From IMG/VR virus record IMGVR_UViG_3300025138_000249, positions 1-28,528 of that record: a stretch of 28,528 bases of DNA. One strand, given 5' to 3'. Below are positions 18,684 through 25,955 of the stretch, piece after piece (within the stretch, counting starts at the first letter, position 1; each line of letters starts with the position of its first letter). Both the position numbers and the translations under genes were made by a program. Origin of the DNA: a virus. Under the pieces are notes generated by a model. The model did no database searches, was not told the origin of the DNA, and saw only the letters and a program-made list of their open reading frames with translations.

Positions 18684-18862
18684 ACTTTAATGGATGAACC
18701 TACTTCTTTTAGCTTTATTATTAGAGAGTCTATTTTACATTGAGCAGTATAATACTCCTCATCAATTAAAGATTCATAGATGTCATCGGTTAGATCATTT
18801 ATTTCCTTCATGACAAAGTTGACATGATTTATTTTATGGAAATGAACGCCTAACTTTTTCAT
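18680..18862 (-). CDS. Small hypothetical protein (60 aa)
   Basis: I do not recognise this protein. It is 60 aa, His- and Lys-bearing at the start (KKLGVHFHKINHVNF), with an acidic helical middle (INDLTDDIYESLIDEEYY) and no Cys pair or membrane segment. The start at 18862 leaves a 2-bp gap after the upstream stop; a later in-frame ATG at residue 18 is possible. It overlaps the HNH start by ATGA, so it is translated as part of the operon. Confidence 0.55.
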   Translation of the reverse strand: MKKLGVHFHKINHVNFVMKEINDLTDDIYESLIDEEYYTAQCKIDSLIIKLKEVGSSIKV

Positions 18863-18864
18863 TC

Positions 18865-19056
18865 TTAAATCTTAACTAGAGAATTTACATCTACCTTAAA
18901 CATCTTTACATCTTTTTCTTTATCGTAAGAAACTAATGCATAATCAGGGGTAAGGTTCTTAATGTATATCCTTTTTCCTTCGTGAGTTAATCTTCTTTTC
19001 ATTAAGTCAAGGTCAATACCTTCTTCAAATGTAAACATATTTTTGTAATTATCCAT
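18865..19056 (-). CDS. Small hypothetical protein (63 aa)
   Basis: Not recognised. The 63-aa protein has a short acidic N-terminus, a basic helix (LMKRRLTHEGKRIYIKNL) and a C-terminal beta-like half (YALVSYDKEKDVKMFKVDV). Its ATG overlaps the stop of the helix-turn-helix gene by one base (TAATG), so it is probably co-translated. No function can be given. Confidence 0.58.
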   Translation of the reverse strand: MDNYKNMFTFEEGIDLDLMKRRLTHEGKRIYIKNLTPDYALVSYDKEKDVKMFKVDVNSLVKI

Positions 19057-19361
19057 TAATTTACTTTTAAATAAACATCAATTTCACTTTGAGATAAATC
19101 CTCCCACTTGTATTGAGGGTATGTTCCATACATATTTTCGTCTTCATTGTAAGCTTCTTCCTTACACCCTAAATGTATAGGAATAACTTTATCTTTTTGC
19201 AAGTCCCATTTTGTAAAATATTTTCTTACCACATTAACCGATAGGTCTAGCTTTTCAGCTATAGCTGGTATAGTAATCCCTGTCTGTGCTAGTAGTATTA
19301 TATGTTTTCTGTGGAATTCTGTAAGAAATTTTTTGCCTTTTCTCTTGTATACATACTTCAT
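19056..19361 (-). CDS. Small helix-turn-helix protein (101 aa)
   Basis: A 101-aa protein with a basic start (YKRKGKKF) and a clear helix-turn-helix at ~18-58: an activator helix (HRKHIILLAQTGITIPAIAEK), then LDLSVNVVRKYFTKWDL as the recognition helix. The fold is of the kind used by small phage regulators, resolvase-type HTH proteins and some small terminase subunits. The C-terminal half is acidic and aromatic (MYGTYPQYKWEDLSQ), perhaps for self-association. It sits among operon genes with ATGA overlap upstream and TAATG overlap downstream. A transcription regulator is the simplest reading; no target site is evident. Confidence 0.66.
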   Translation of the reverse strand: MKYVYKRKGKKFLTEFHRKHIILLAQTGITIPAIAEKLDLSVNVVRKYFTKWDLQKDKVIPIHLGCKEEAYNEDENMYGTYPQYKWEDLSQSEIDVYLKVN

Positions 19362-19666
19362 ATTATTTCTCTTATTCTCGTTTTCTCTAATGTAATCTTT
19401 CGGTTTTCTAAAATTAAATCCAAATATCTATCTGAATCTATCACCTTATAATCATCTACAATATAATCAAATTCTTTAGAATCACTTGCTTTTTCAAAAA
19501 AAATCTCCAAATAAAATACTTCTCCTCGTTTATTAAACACATGACCTAAGCTTAAGTCTGTGTCAATATTATTATTTACTCTTTCCATTACATATATTAT
19601 ATCATCCCAAGCTATGTGTGTTTCGTGGTCCGCTTCAATGTTATCAATAAACTCAAAGGTTATCAT
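19358..19666 (-). CDS. Hypothetical acidic protein (102 aa)
   Basis: Not recognised. I choose the ATG at 19666 (MITFEF...), 7 bases after the VRR-NUC stop. A longer version from 19714 (118 aa) would overlap VRR-NUC by 41 bases, more than any other pair in this operon. The protein is acidic, alternates beta and helix (HIAWDDIIYVMERVNNN, FYLEIFFEKAS), and has no Cys motif or membrane segment. Its end overlaps the HTH gene as ATGA. Confidence 0.55.
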   Translation of the reverse strand: MITFEFIDNIEADHETHIAWDDIIYVMERVNNNIDTDLSLGHVFNKRGEVFYLEIFFEKASDSKEFDYIVDDYKVIDSDRYLDLILENRKITLEKTRIREII

Positions 19667-19673
19667 TATATGC

Positions 19674-19922
19674 TTAGGATCCTTGGCCGTTGTATATTTC
19701 TGTATTGCATCCATGTTGTTCTAGTTCTTGTAAACGATATTCTTGTAGTCTTGACAACCTGCCCTTTGGAGTCTTCACTTCTGAAAATAAAACATCAGAC
19801 CCCGGTGGTATGGCTATCAAGTCAGGAATACCGTTCTTGTTAGTTTTTATTAATTTAATTACGTAGAAGCCCTGGCTTTCTAACTCTTTAATTCTCTTTG
19901 CTTGTATCTGTTGCTCTGTCAT
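19674..19922 (-). CDS. VRR-NUC domain nuclease (82 aa)
   Basis: An 82-aa minimal VRR-NUC nuclease (PD-(D/E)XK superfamily). Visible motifs: E3 in the first helix, G31-x-PDLIAI with catalytic D34, FSEVK with E48 and K50, and GRLSRLQ with Q60. The length is typical of stand-alone phage VRR-NUC proteins, which are known or proposed to cut structured DNA such as Holliday junctions. It lies in the replication/recombination operon between the DUF1599 gene and an unknown. The ATG overlaps a 5-codon ORF (19919-19936) as ATGA. Family call is strong; DNA substrate is inferred. Confidence 0.87.
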   Translation of the reverse strand: MTEQQIQAKRIKELESQGFYVIKLIKTNKNGIPDLIAIPPGSDVLFSEVKTPKGRLSRLQEYRLQELEQHGCNTEIYNGQGS

Positions 19923-19947
19923 TTACTTTTATTCATTTTATTTTATT

Positions 19948-20283
19948 TTATTTTTTCCACTTGTTACGACCAACTAAAAGTCCAATGATACCATAGTTAG
20001 CTATATCTATAAATGTATCTTCTTGACCTTCACCAGGAACATAATTCTTTCCGCTAATAACTAAGTTCTTTAACCTGCTTATTTTATCAGTTAGCCTTAT
20101 AGCTAGTCCAGTTAGCGAAAACTTTTTATCATTGTCATTATTGAGATCACCACCCAATGCGATGTTACTCAACCCATAATCCATTTGCTTTCTAGCAAAC
20201 AACTCATACATCTCTTGCTGTATGTTTTTAAACTCCTGAGATAACTCTGGATATTCTCTTTCAAATATTTCTATGTCTTTCAT
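19948..20283 (-). CDS. DUF1599 / nucleotide-modification-associated (Nmad1-type) protein
   Basis: A 111-aa all-helical protein with the DUF1599 pattern: a helix ending RKQMDYG with LSNIALGG after it, then GLAIRLTDKISRLKNL, then DTFIDIANYGIIGLLVGR. The family resembles MazG-like all-alpha nucleotide pyrophosphatases and has been linked to phage nucleotide modification. I see the Glu and Asp residues that would hold metal but cannot prove activity. Its leader is a perfect run of AAAAT units with no Shine-Dalgarno. A role in the nucleotide pool or in modified-base supply is inference; a C5 methyltransferase is encoded in the same block. Confidence 0.75.
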   Translation of the reverse strand: MKDIEIFEREYPELSQEFKNIQQEMYELFARKQMDYGLSNIALGGDLNNDNDKKFSLTGLAIRLTDKISRLKNLVISGKNYVPGEGQEDTFIDIANYGIIGLLVGRNKWKK

Positions 20284-20284
20284 T

Positions 20285-20449
20285 TTATTTTATTTTATTT
20301 TTATAACTTAAGTACGCTCCTTCAATATTAAATCCGCATCCACATTTTTCATGATCACCCTTAAAATAACTAACATACTCTTCCCTTGGTATACAGTACC
20401 AATTATTATTATAAGGATTGAAGTGGTATATTAAATTAAACTGTTCCAT
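20285..20449 (-). CDS. Small hypothetical protein with Cys-Gly-Cys motif (54 aa)
   Basis: An ORF of 54 codons. It fills the gap between the HNH and DUF1599 genes: its ATG lies inside the end of the HNH gene (19-bp overlap) and its stop is one base before the DUF1599 ATG. The product is aromatic and Asn-rich at the start (NPYNNNWYCIPREEY), with HEKCGCGFN in the middle; C19, C37, C39 and H34 could bind a metal. The tight fit into the operon supports a real gene. No family is recognised. Confidence 0.6.
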   Translation of the reverse strand: MEQFNLIYHFNPYNNNWYCIPREEYVSYFKGDHEKCGCGFNIEGAYLSYKNKIK

Positions 20450-20934
20450 CCTTTTTTTAGATTATCAATAGCCCATAAAGCCTGAAGGTTAGTATAATGA
20501 CATAACTCGTATGTTTCTTTTTCTGTATTAGCCAGAGCTAATGGTTTAATATGATCTATATGCCATTCTCCATAATTATCCCAACTCATTCCTTCTTTAA
20601 AATTATTACTAATATGAACTCTCACCTCGTTATATGAACATCCTAATATATCTGTAGTGTTACCTATCTTATTAACAATACTTTTTCTTATTCTACCCCT
20701 TAAATTTAGTTTCATCTTGTACAAAGGGTCGTTGTCTCTTCTGTTTTTTTCCCTTTTATTTATATCAGCTCTATGTTTCTTAGCGTAATCGGAATTGTAA
20801 GCAGAAATATGTTCTTTATTATTAAGTCTCCACTCTTTAATAGCTGACGTTTTAGCATCTCTATGCTTTTCCTTATTCCTTTCGTAATGCATACGCAAGT
20901 ACTCTTTCTGTTTTTCTTTGTCTTTATATGGCAT
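20431..20934 (-). CDS. HNH endonuclease, free-standing
   Basis: A 167-aa protein from ATG 20934; an ATG two codons earlier (20940) is also possible. The first ~75 residues are basic with repeated YxxxN/K-rich helices (KEKQKEYLRMHYERNKEKH) of the sort that bind DNA in phage HNH proteins. The C-terminal ~60 residues hold the catalytic ββα part: EWHIDHIKPLA (His127-Asp129-His130, numbered from 20940), CHYTNLQALW (N151) and N160 in DNLKKG. Such genes are frequent as homing-type insertions in phage genomes. It starts inside the end of the SF2 helicase gene. No intron is visible. Nuclease identity is firm; mobility is inference. Confidence 0.85.
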   Translation of the reverse strand: MPYKDKEKQKEYLRMHYERNKEKHRDAKTSAIKEWRLNNKEHISAYNSDYAKKHRADINKREKNRRDNDPLYKMKLNLRGRIRKSIVNKIGNTTDILGCSYNEVRVHISNNFKEGMSWDNYGEWHIDHIKPLALANTEKETYELCHYTNLQALWAIDNLKKGWNSLI

Positions 20935-22156
20935 AATCATTTTTAAAATGCTTTAGTGTGTAATCTTTTTTATTATTAACTGCTTGATATATCTTTTTTT
21001 CTATACCATTTTTAGAGAACACCCAATATATTTTATTATTCATTCTTTCTTTAGTAGTCATTCTATCTCTACTTTGCCAGTAACTAGTAGCACTAAAGTC
21101 TATATTGTAATATACTAAATACTTTGCCTCTTTCAAAGATATTCCTTCACGACCACTAACTATTTGTAGTGCAATATTTTTATCAGTAGTGTTAAACTCT
21201 TCTAACTCTGTAGTTAAATTATCTCCATAAATTTCTTTTAGTGCCTTTAACTCAGCTGTAAATTTGTAAAATATACCTATCTTTTTATCCTTAAATCTAT
21301 CTTTAATAAACCTAGCTTTACTATAATCTAACACTACACTTTTCTTTGATTCAAATATAACTGTCCCCGAAAATATCTGATGTAGTTTCTGCATTAACTT
21401 TACTCCAGTGTCACCAAGAACAACTTCGTCTGACCCTTGTAATATCTTATCTTTTTTTAATCTCTTGCATAGATCATAAGTTCTTTGCTCCATATCCACT
21501 TCTAATATTTCTTCATTAATAACAGACTTAAACCCTGCTTGTTGCTGAGTAAAGGAAATTGTATATGGCTTCATTACATCTATAACTTTATTATTATTAG
21601 CCTGAGAATAATCAGTAGCTACTTTATAACCATAATGTATTTGTCTTTTAACTACATAGTCATCAGACCATCTATAAAAGTTCTTATACTCACTAAAAGG
21701 ATTAGTCAGACACCCATAAACTTGGTGGTACATTTGAGAAAAACTTTCTGGAGTTGGTGTACCAGACATCAATATTAACTTAGACTTCCATGTTTTTAAG
21801 TCAGCTTTTAATCTCTTAGCCCTAGAAGATGGCTTTGGAAACGCACCTAACGAATGAGACTCATCAGCAATAATTATGTCAGGGTTAAAACCTAAGTTTA
21901 CCTTATGTGCGCTCTCATAATTAATAACCTGAAGTTCAAAAGAAGGACTCATCATTTTATAATCATCCTCAATACTAGATATAGCTTTCTTTTTTGTTAA
22001 GAATAAAACTCTTTCTGCTCCTAACTCCTCACATATACCTAATGAAGTAAGTGTTTTTCCGGTCCTTACCTCCATAGATAAATATAATAGGCCGTACTTT
22101 TCTAGTATCACTGATCCTTGACCAATGATTTTCTCCTGATAATCTCTAAATTTCAT
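20924..22156 (-). CDS. SF2 (SNF2/DEAD-like) DNA helicase
   Basis: A 410-aa helicase of superfamily 2. Motifs in order: Q-like RDYQ at 4-7, Walker A RTGKT at 31-35, DESH (motif II) at 98-101, SGTP (motif III) at 131-134, and QSRDR (motif VI) at 361-365 with arginine fingers. Motif V-like SGREGISL lies just before it. The length is that of compact phage SNF2-like helicases. It probably unwinds or remodels DNA during replication, recombination or transcription. It follows a 90-aa acidic gene by 3 bp and overlaps the HNH start. Family call is strong; precise role is not fixed by sequence. Confidence 0.9.
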   Translation of the reverse strand: MKFRDYQEKIIGQGSVILEKYGLLYLSMEVRTGKTLTSLGICEELGAERVLFLTKKKAISSIEDDYKMMSPSFELQVINYESAHKVNLGFNPDIIIADESHSLGAFPKPSSRAKRLKADLKTWKSKLILMSGTPTPESFSQMYHQVYGCLTNPFSEYKNFYRWSDDYVVKRQIHYGYKVATDYSQANNNKVIDVMKPYTISFTQQQAGFKSVINEEILEVDMEQRTYDLCKRLKKDKILQGSDEVVLGDTGVKLMQKLHQIFSGTVIFESKKSVVLDYSKARFIKDRFKDKKIGIFYKFTAELKALKEIYGDNLTTELEEFNTTDKNIALQIVSGREGISLKEAKYLVYYNIDFSATSYWQSRDRMTTKERMNNKIYWVFSKNGIEKKIYQAVNNKKDYTLKHFKNDYAI

Positions 22157-22159
22157 TCT

Positions 22160-22432
22160 CTATTTTCTGTTTCTCTTTTTATGTGCCTCCATTGTATATA
22201 ACAACTCTTGACATTTTTCGTATTCCTCGTACTCTTCAAAGTGATCTATCATTAGTAGGTAAACATCTTCATTATATTCAGGATAACCTTCTGAAGGATC
22301 AAATAAAAAAACCGGCATAACAGACATGTCATCTATGATTTCCTCAATATGTTTTTTGTGTGTTAGAACATTGTAACTGTTGATTATCATTTGATCTAAA
22401 TGTTTGTAAAAAATGTCTTCGTCTATGTCCAT
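22160..22432 (-). CDS. Hypothetical acidic protein (90 aa)
   Basis: Not recognised. The 90-aa product is strongly acidic and helical (MDIDEDIFYKHLDQMI, DHFEEYEEYEKCQELLY) with a basic end (AHKKRNRK). It lies between primase-helicase and SF2 helicase, overlapping the former by 10 bases and 3 bases from the latter. It might be a partner of one of them, but this rests on position only. Confidence 0.62.
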   Translation of the reverse strand: MDIDEDIFYKHLDQMIINSYNVLTHKKHIEEIIDDMSVMPVFLFDPSEGYPEYNEDVYLLMIDHFEEYEEYEKCQELLYTMEAHKKRNRK

Positions 22433-24795
22433 ATTGAGGTTTGTGTTATTGGTTCTTTAAATGTAAAATATACACCAGTGTTGTTCCTTCCTTGTTCAGC
22501 TTCAAATCCTGTTAAATGTTTACTGGCAATTCTCATCCACTTATTCCACTTGCTATGAGATAGTTTACTGTAATCAGGATTTTGTAAGACAAATTCTATT
22601 CTAACAGAGTTACTATTTATCTTGACATCAAAAGGAAAGAGCTCTTTGTTTTCTTGTATAAAGGTAACGAATTCTCTGCTAGTGGATGCTTCAAACTTTC
22701 TGTTCTTTAAATTCTTAAACGGTGCTGACACTAAACCTTCTCTAAGATATAACTGTAGACATTTTATCATATAGTTGTCAAAAGCACACCACTCATCATC
22801 ACTCCATTGTGAAAAGAATAATTTTTTAAACTCATCATGAGGTGTATAAACTTTAGAGTAATGAGCATAAAATTCTAACTCCCACTTTCTTCTTTCAAAA
22901 GAATTACCTGTTCCTCTTATGGCATAGTTAGTTGTAATAACAACCTTTGGAGATTTTTCAAATGGTATTTTTATAGCATCCTTGTTTTTCTTTTCTAATG
23001 TTATTCCTTCTGTAATTATACTAAACAATCTTTCAAACTCGAAACCTTTTTTTACATCATCAAACGTTAAAATCTGTGTGTCTACGGATACCAACTGATA
23101 TGCAAATGATCTTTCAAAGAAAAAAGATTTACCATCTATTGTTACATTCTTCTTTAGTTGAGATATTCCCTGGACAAATAGTCCCTTGCCTGTTCCTCCT
23201 TCAGGTTCCTCTGAATCATTCTCGTCATGTATTATTACTGCCGGACAATACCCTGCGTTCTTATGACCTTGTAATAAAAAACCTATCGTACTTTCAACTG
23301 ACTTAACTCTAGTTTCATTTTGATTACTTATGTTTGATATAAACTTTGAGTAGTCGCAATCAGTATCATCACAATATTCGAAGTCTCTAGATATAACCTG
23401 CTCTTTCCAAATAAAACCATCCAAAGAATCGTAATTTATTTTATGCAATTTGTCATTTGTAATTTTTAATGCTACATTTTTAAAGTATAAGTAAGACTCG
23501 TACTCTGTATTTTCAATGAAGTATATTTTTTTGTAAGAAAGTAAAGAAAGGAAGTCTTCCTTAAAGTATTTGGTTCTTTCTGCAAAGTGGTTATATATAG
23601 ATAGGTCTTCTAGTTCTAATAAATAATTTAAGACGTAATCTTTTATTAAGTCATCTGTAGTATTATCTATTATGTTAGACTTTATTACTATAAATATGTA
23701 GTTAGTGCTTCCTTCTGGCGTGTACTTATAAAACCCATGCTTTTCTAAAAACTCTTTAAACTTAAATGGTATTATGCTTACTACACCCTTTTCTGACTTA
23801 ACCCAAAACTCTGATCCCTCGCTACTTGTTTCTTCTTTTTTAATTACGGTATCTACAGAATCAGAATCATATCCTTTTGTTTTTAATAAAGTTCTTATTT
23901 CTTTTTTAGGTACACCAGTCTTTAGTTTTTTTCTAATTACATCTATTGTATCTGTGTCCTCAAAGAATCTAGTGTTAAAGTTAGATACATTTTGATATGC
24001 ACTATTGATAGTTGTTGTCATCTCATTGAATGAAAATCCATCAGTTACGTATTGACTTAATATAAACGAAGCCTGGCTTTTATCTATTCCAAAATCATTT
24101 AATGATGAAGCTAGTATATATATATTATTATTTCTTTGACCATCTATCATCCCATAATTATTCTCCCACCATTTTTTTAACCTATCTACTATCGTATCTT
24201 GACTAGTTAATACTAAGGTTGGTTCGTGACTCTTATAATCATGTTGCTCGTGATTTAAAACCTCTGTACTTGTATATATCTTACTATCCTTGTTTATATA
24301 TATTTTATTGTCATAACTTTCGTAACAAACTCTTGAAATATTTTTACAAGTAATATCAAATTCTTTACAGTTGTAATAGTCTTGTAGGGATAGAAAGTAT
24401 TTTATGTGGTTGTCGATCTCTTCAGGTACTCTTACCAGTACTTTAAGACCATTTCCACTAGGGGATATAAACACACTATGAGTGTGAACATCGTTTTTAA
24501 TCTCTTCTTTTTTATTTAGTAAATCTTTTTTAGATTCAAAGCCATCAAAATCTAAGCATATAATTCCACTATGTTTTAATATTGACTTATCTTTTCTGTC
24601 GCTAAACTCCCCACTAAAGCAAATAGCTGGTAGTTGTTGTTTTATTTTGTTTCTTAATTCTTTGTCTTTCTCTTTTCTTATTCTCTCTATTAGTTCCTTT
24701 GACTTACCTTCTCTAATTCTATCTAAAATAAAGTCTACATCTCTATAGAAAGGAACTGAAGTGTCTTTAACACTCTTGAATATTGTCACTTTCAT
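22423..24795 (-). CDS. Primase-helicase: VirE-N/BT4734-type N-terminus with SF3-like helicase
   Basis: A 790-aa replication protein. Residues ~1-180 match the BT4734-like/VirE N-terminal family, related to archaeo-eukaryotic primases: an acidic LDFDGF (D82, D84), SPSGNGLK at 111-118, and ISRVCYESYD at ~153-162. Residues ~205-270 look like a PriCT-type linker (WWENNYGMIDGQRNN...). The C-terminal part is a D5/SF3-like ATPase: Walker A EGGTGKG with K537, Walker B ILTFDDV with D579-D580, and a sensor KVVITTNYA, followed by an Arg pair (FERRKWELEF). It should unwind the fork and make primers. It is preceded by a 109-bp gap with a structured RNA candidate. The catalytic order is seen; priming activity is known of the fold and inferred here. 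Confidence 0.88.
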   Translation of the reverse strand: MKVTIFKSVKDTSVPFYRDVDFILDRIREGKSKELIERIRKEKDKELRNKIKQQLPAICFSGEFSDRKDKSILKHSGIICLDFDGFESKKDLLNKKEEIKNDVHTHSVFISPSGNGLKVLVRVPEEIDNHIKYFLSLQDYYNCKEFDITCKNISRVCYESYDNKIYINKDSKIYTSTEVLNHEQHDYKSHEPTLVLTSQDTIVDRLKKWWENNYGMIDGQRNNNIYILASSLNDFGIDKSQASFILSQYVTDGFSFNEMTTTINSAYQNVSNFNTRFFEDTDTIDVIRKKLKTGVPKKEIRTLLKTKGYDSDSVDTVIKKEETSSEGSEFWVKSEKGVVSIIPFKFKEFLEKHGFYKYTPEGSTNYIFIVIKSNIIDNTTDDLIKDYVLNYLLELEDLSIYNHFAERTKYFKEDFLSLLSYKKIYFIENTEYESYLYFKNVALKITNDKLHKINYDSLDGFIWKEQVISRDFEYCDDTDCDYSKFISNISNQNETRVKSVESTIGFLLQGHKNAGYCPAVIIHDENDSEEPEGGTGKGLFVQGISQLKKNVTIDGKSFFFERSFAYQLVSVDTQILTFDDVKKGFEFERLFSIITEGITLEKKNKDAIKIPFEKSPKVVITTNYAIRGTGNSFERRKWELEFYAHYSKVYTPHDEFKKLFFSQWSDDEWCAFDNYMIKCLQLYLREGLVSAPFKNLKNRKFEASTSREFVTFIQENKELFPFDVKINSNSVRIEFVLQNPDYSKLSHSKWNKWMRIASKHLTGFEAEQGRNNTGVYFTFKEPITQTSIWT

Positions 24796-24836
24796 TGGCT
24801 ATAATTTTTATACTCGTTAATAACATGGTAAATAAA

Positions 24837-24895
24837 GAGAGGTGTATGAACCACAACATTTATTGGCGCAGTCCTTACGGATACTGCCACCTCTC
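24837..24895 (-). ncRNA. Candidate structured RNA element (three-helix fold) upstream of primase-helicase
   Basis: In the gap between the SSB-like gene and primase-helicase. On the minus strand, an 8-bp perfect outer stem pairs GAGAGGTG (24895-24888) with CACCTCTC (24844-24837). Directly inside is a hairpin (24887-24868) of GCAG/CTGC and TCC/GGA with a 2-base bulge, closed by a GTAA tetraloop (GNRA type). A 4-bp GCCA/TGGU-type stem may form in the rest. The GNRA loop appears only on the minus strand, which is the transcribed sense. It is not a tRNA. A terminator is possible, since TTTATTT follows, but the enclosed span of 43 bases is unusual. I know no named family that fits. Confidence 0.5.
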
Positions 24896-24904
24896 AATAC
24901 TAAT

Positions 24905-25189
24905 TTAAAATGGTAAGTCGGCTGATGCAGTACTTGCTTTTGGCGCAGTATTCTCTTTCTCTGCCACAGCTATAGTGCCGTCAGTCCAAACAACTTTACC
25001 GTTGCCAACATAGTTTCTTTTTTTCCCAGCATCTTTCTCGTCTTTACTCATGCTTTCGTAAGTCCCTACGTTGTTTCCGTATTTACTTTCGTTATCTAAT
25101 ACGGTAGTTATCTGTAAAAATTTACCGTCTTTTAATCTTGACTTATCTACTTTAGTTAAATCAATGTAATGGTTTATTATTGAAGCCAT
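24905..25189 (-). CDS. Single-stranded-DNA-binding-like protein (94 aa)
   Basis: The start is ATG 25189 (MASIINHYIDL...); an upstream in-frame ATG would run far into the exonuclease gene. The leader is A-rich (AAAAACAAAAACAAAT). The 94-aa product has KSRLKDGKFLQITTVLD, YVGNGKVVW, and a Thr/Ala-rich linker ending in ADLPF, like the acidic Asp-x-Pro-Phe tail of bacterial SSB. It follows a RecE-like exonuclease and annealing protein and precedes primase-helicase, the place for an SSB. I do not see a clear OB-fold signature, so ssDNA binding is inferred from tail and context. Confidence 0.6.
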   Translation of the reverse strand: MASIINHYIDLTKVDKSRLKDGKFLQITTVLDNESKYGNNVGTYESMSKDEKDAGKKRNYVGNGKVVWTDGTIAVAEKENTAPKASTASADLPF

Positions 25190-25211
25190 ATTTGTTTTTG
25201 TTTTTATTGGT

Positions 25212-25955
25212 TTATAATTGTTCTGTATGATAATATTGATTGATATCTTCTGGAGCTCCTTCAACAAAGAACTTTTCGTAAATCTCAATCGCTTTGAATA
25301 CTTTTTGTTTTCCGTATTCGAGAAATGTTTCTGAACAGTGAAATATCCCTGTCTTATATGTATTCTTTTCTACTACTATAAATATCATTGGCCTTCCAAA
25401 GAACTGACTATATATCCAAGCTTGACTATCATAGTTGTACTTTCTTGCTGAGTATTTAAACTCATCTATCTTTGATGTAGTCTTTAAATCAATAATCATA
25501 TCCGATGCAACAATATCTGCTTTCCCTTTCCATAGATGACCTCCTATTTCTTTAATAGCTGGAACCTCAAACTGATTCCCTGCTTTGTAAATCATATCAT
25601 AGAAATCTAAGTTCATTCTTATTGCTTTAGCCATATTAGATAACATCTCTACTTCTTTAGTTAGTATAGCTTGTTTGCCTAATTCCTTGTAAGCTTTAGT
25701 AGTTCTAGTTGAGGCATCCACGATATCAAACTCACTAAGTTTTTGAGGTTCCAATAGTTCAGTATGAAAATATCTTCCAAGTAGCATAGCTATTGTTGGT
25801 TTACCCTTCCCTCTAAAATCTTTTGGATTGTTTAAGAGTGATCCTATGTCTGAGTTAGATAAAAAGTTTCTGCCAAAATCTCCATAGTAATACTTGTCCT
25901 CTCTTAGCTTCTCTATTTCTTTTGTGTACTTTTGATTAATTTCATCTAGTATCAT
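25212..25955 (-). CDS. RecE-like PD-(D/E)XK exonuclease
   Basis: A 247-aa protein of the exodeoxyribonuclease VIII-like group (PDDEXK_12 type). Motifs: H64 in GRYFHTELLEP, E134-E137 region (VPAIKE), GKADIV with D147, IDLKTT with D156 and K158, and YDSQAWIYS with Q178 and Y182, the usual order for lambda Exo/RecE-like 5'-3' exonucleases. It overlaps the annealing protein gene as ATGA, giving the classic nuclease plus annealase pair for end resection and strand annealing. No truncation is evident. Confidence 0.87.
   Translation of the reverse strand: MILDEINQKYTKEIEKLREDKYYYGDFGRNFLSNSDIGSLLNNPKDFRGKGKPTIAMLLGRYFHTELLEPQKLSEFDIVDASTRTTKAYKELGKQAILTKEVEMLSNMAKAIRMNLDFYDMIYKAGNQFEVPAIKEIGGHLWKGKADIVASDMIIDLKTTSKIDEFKYSARKYNYDSQAWIYSQFFGRPMIFIVVEKNTYKTGIFHCSETFLEYGKQKVFKAIEIYEKFFVEGAPEDINQYYHTEQL

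Noticed and set aside
24837-24895. tRNA gene in the 24.8 kb gap
   Set aside because: The outer stem and a final GGTTCATA stretch look tRNA-like, but the T-loop lacks the conserved A after TTCR, there is no proper anticodon arm and the span is only 59 bases.
24905-25288. 127-aa version of the SSB-like gene
   Set aside because: Its first 33 codons run through the end of the exonuclease gene in another frame; ATG 25189 has an A-rich leader and a sensible spacing.
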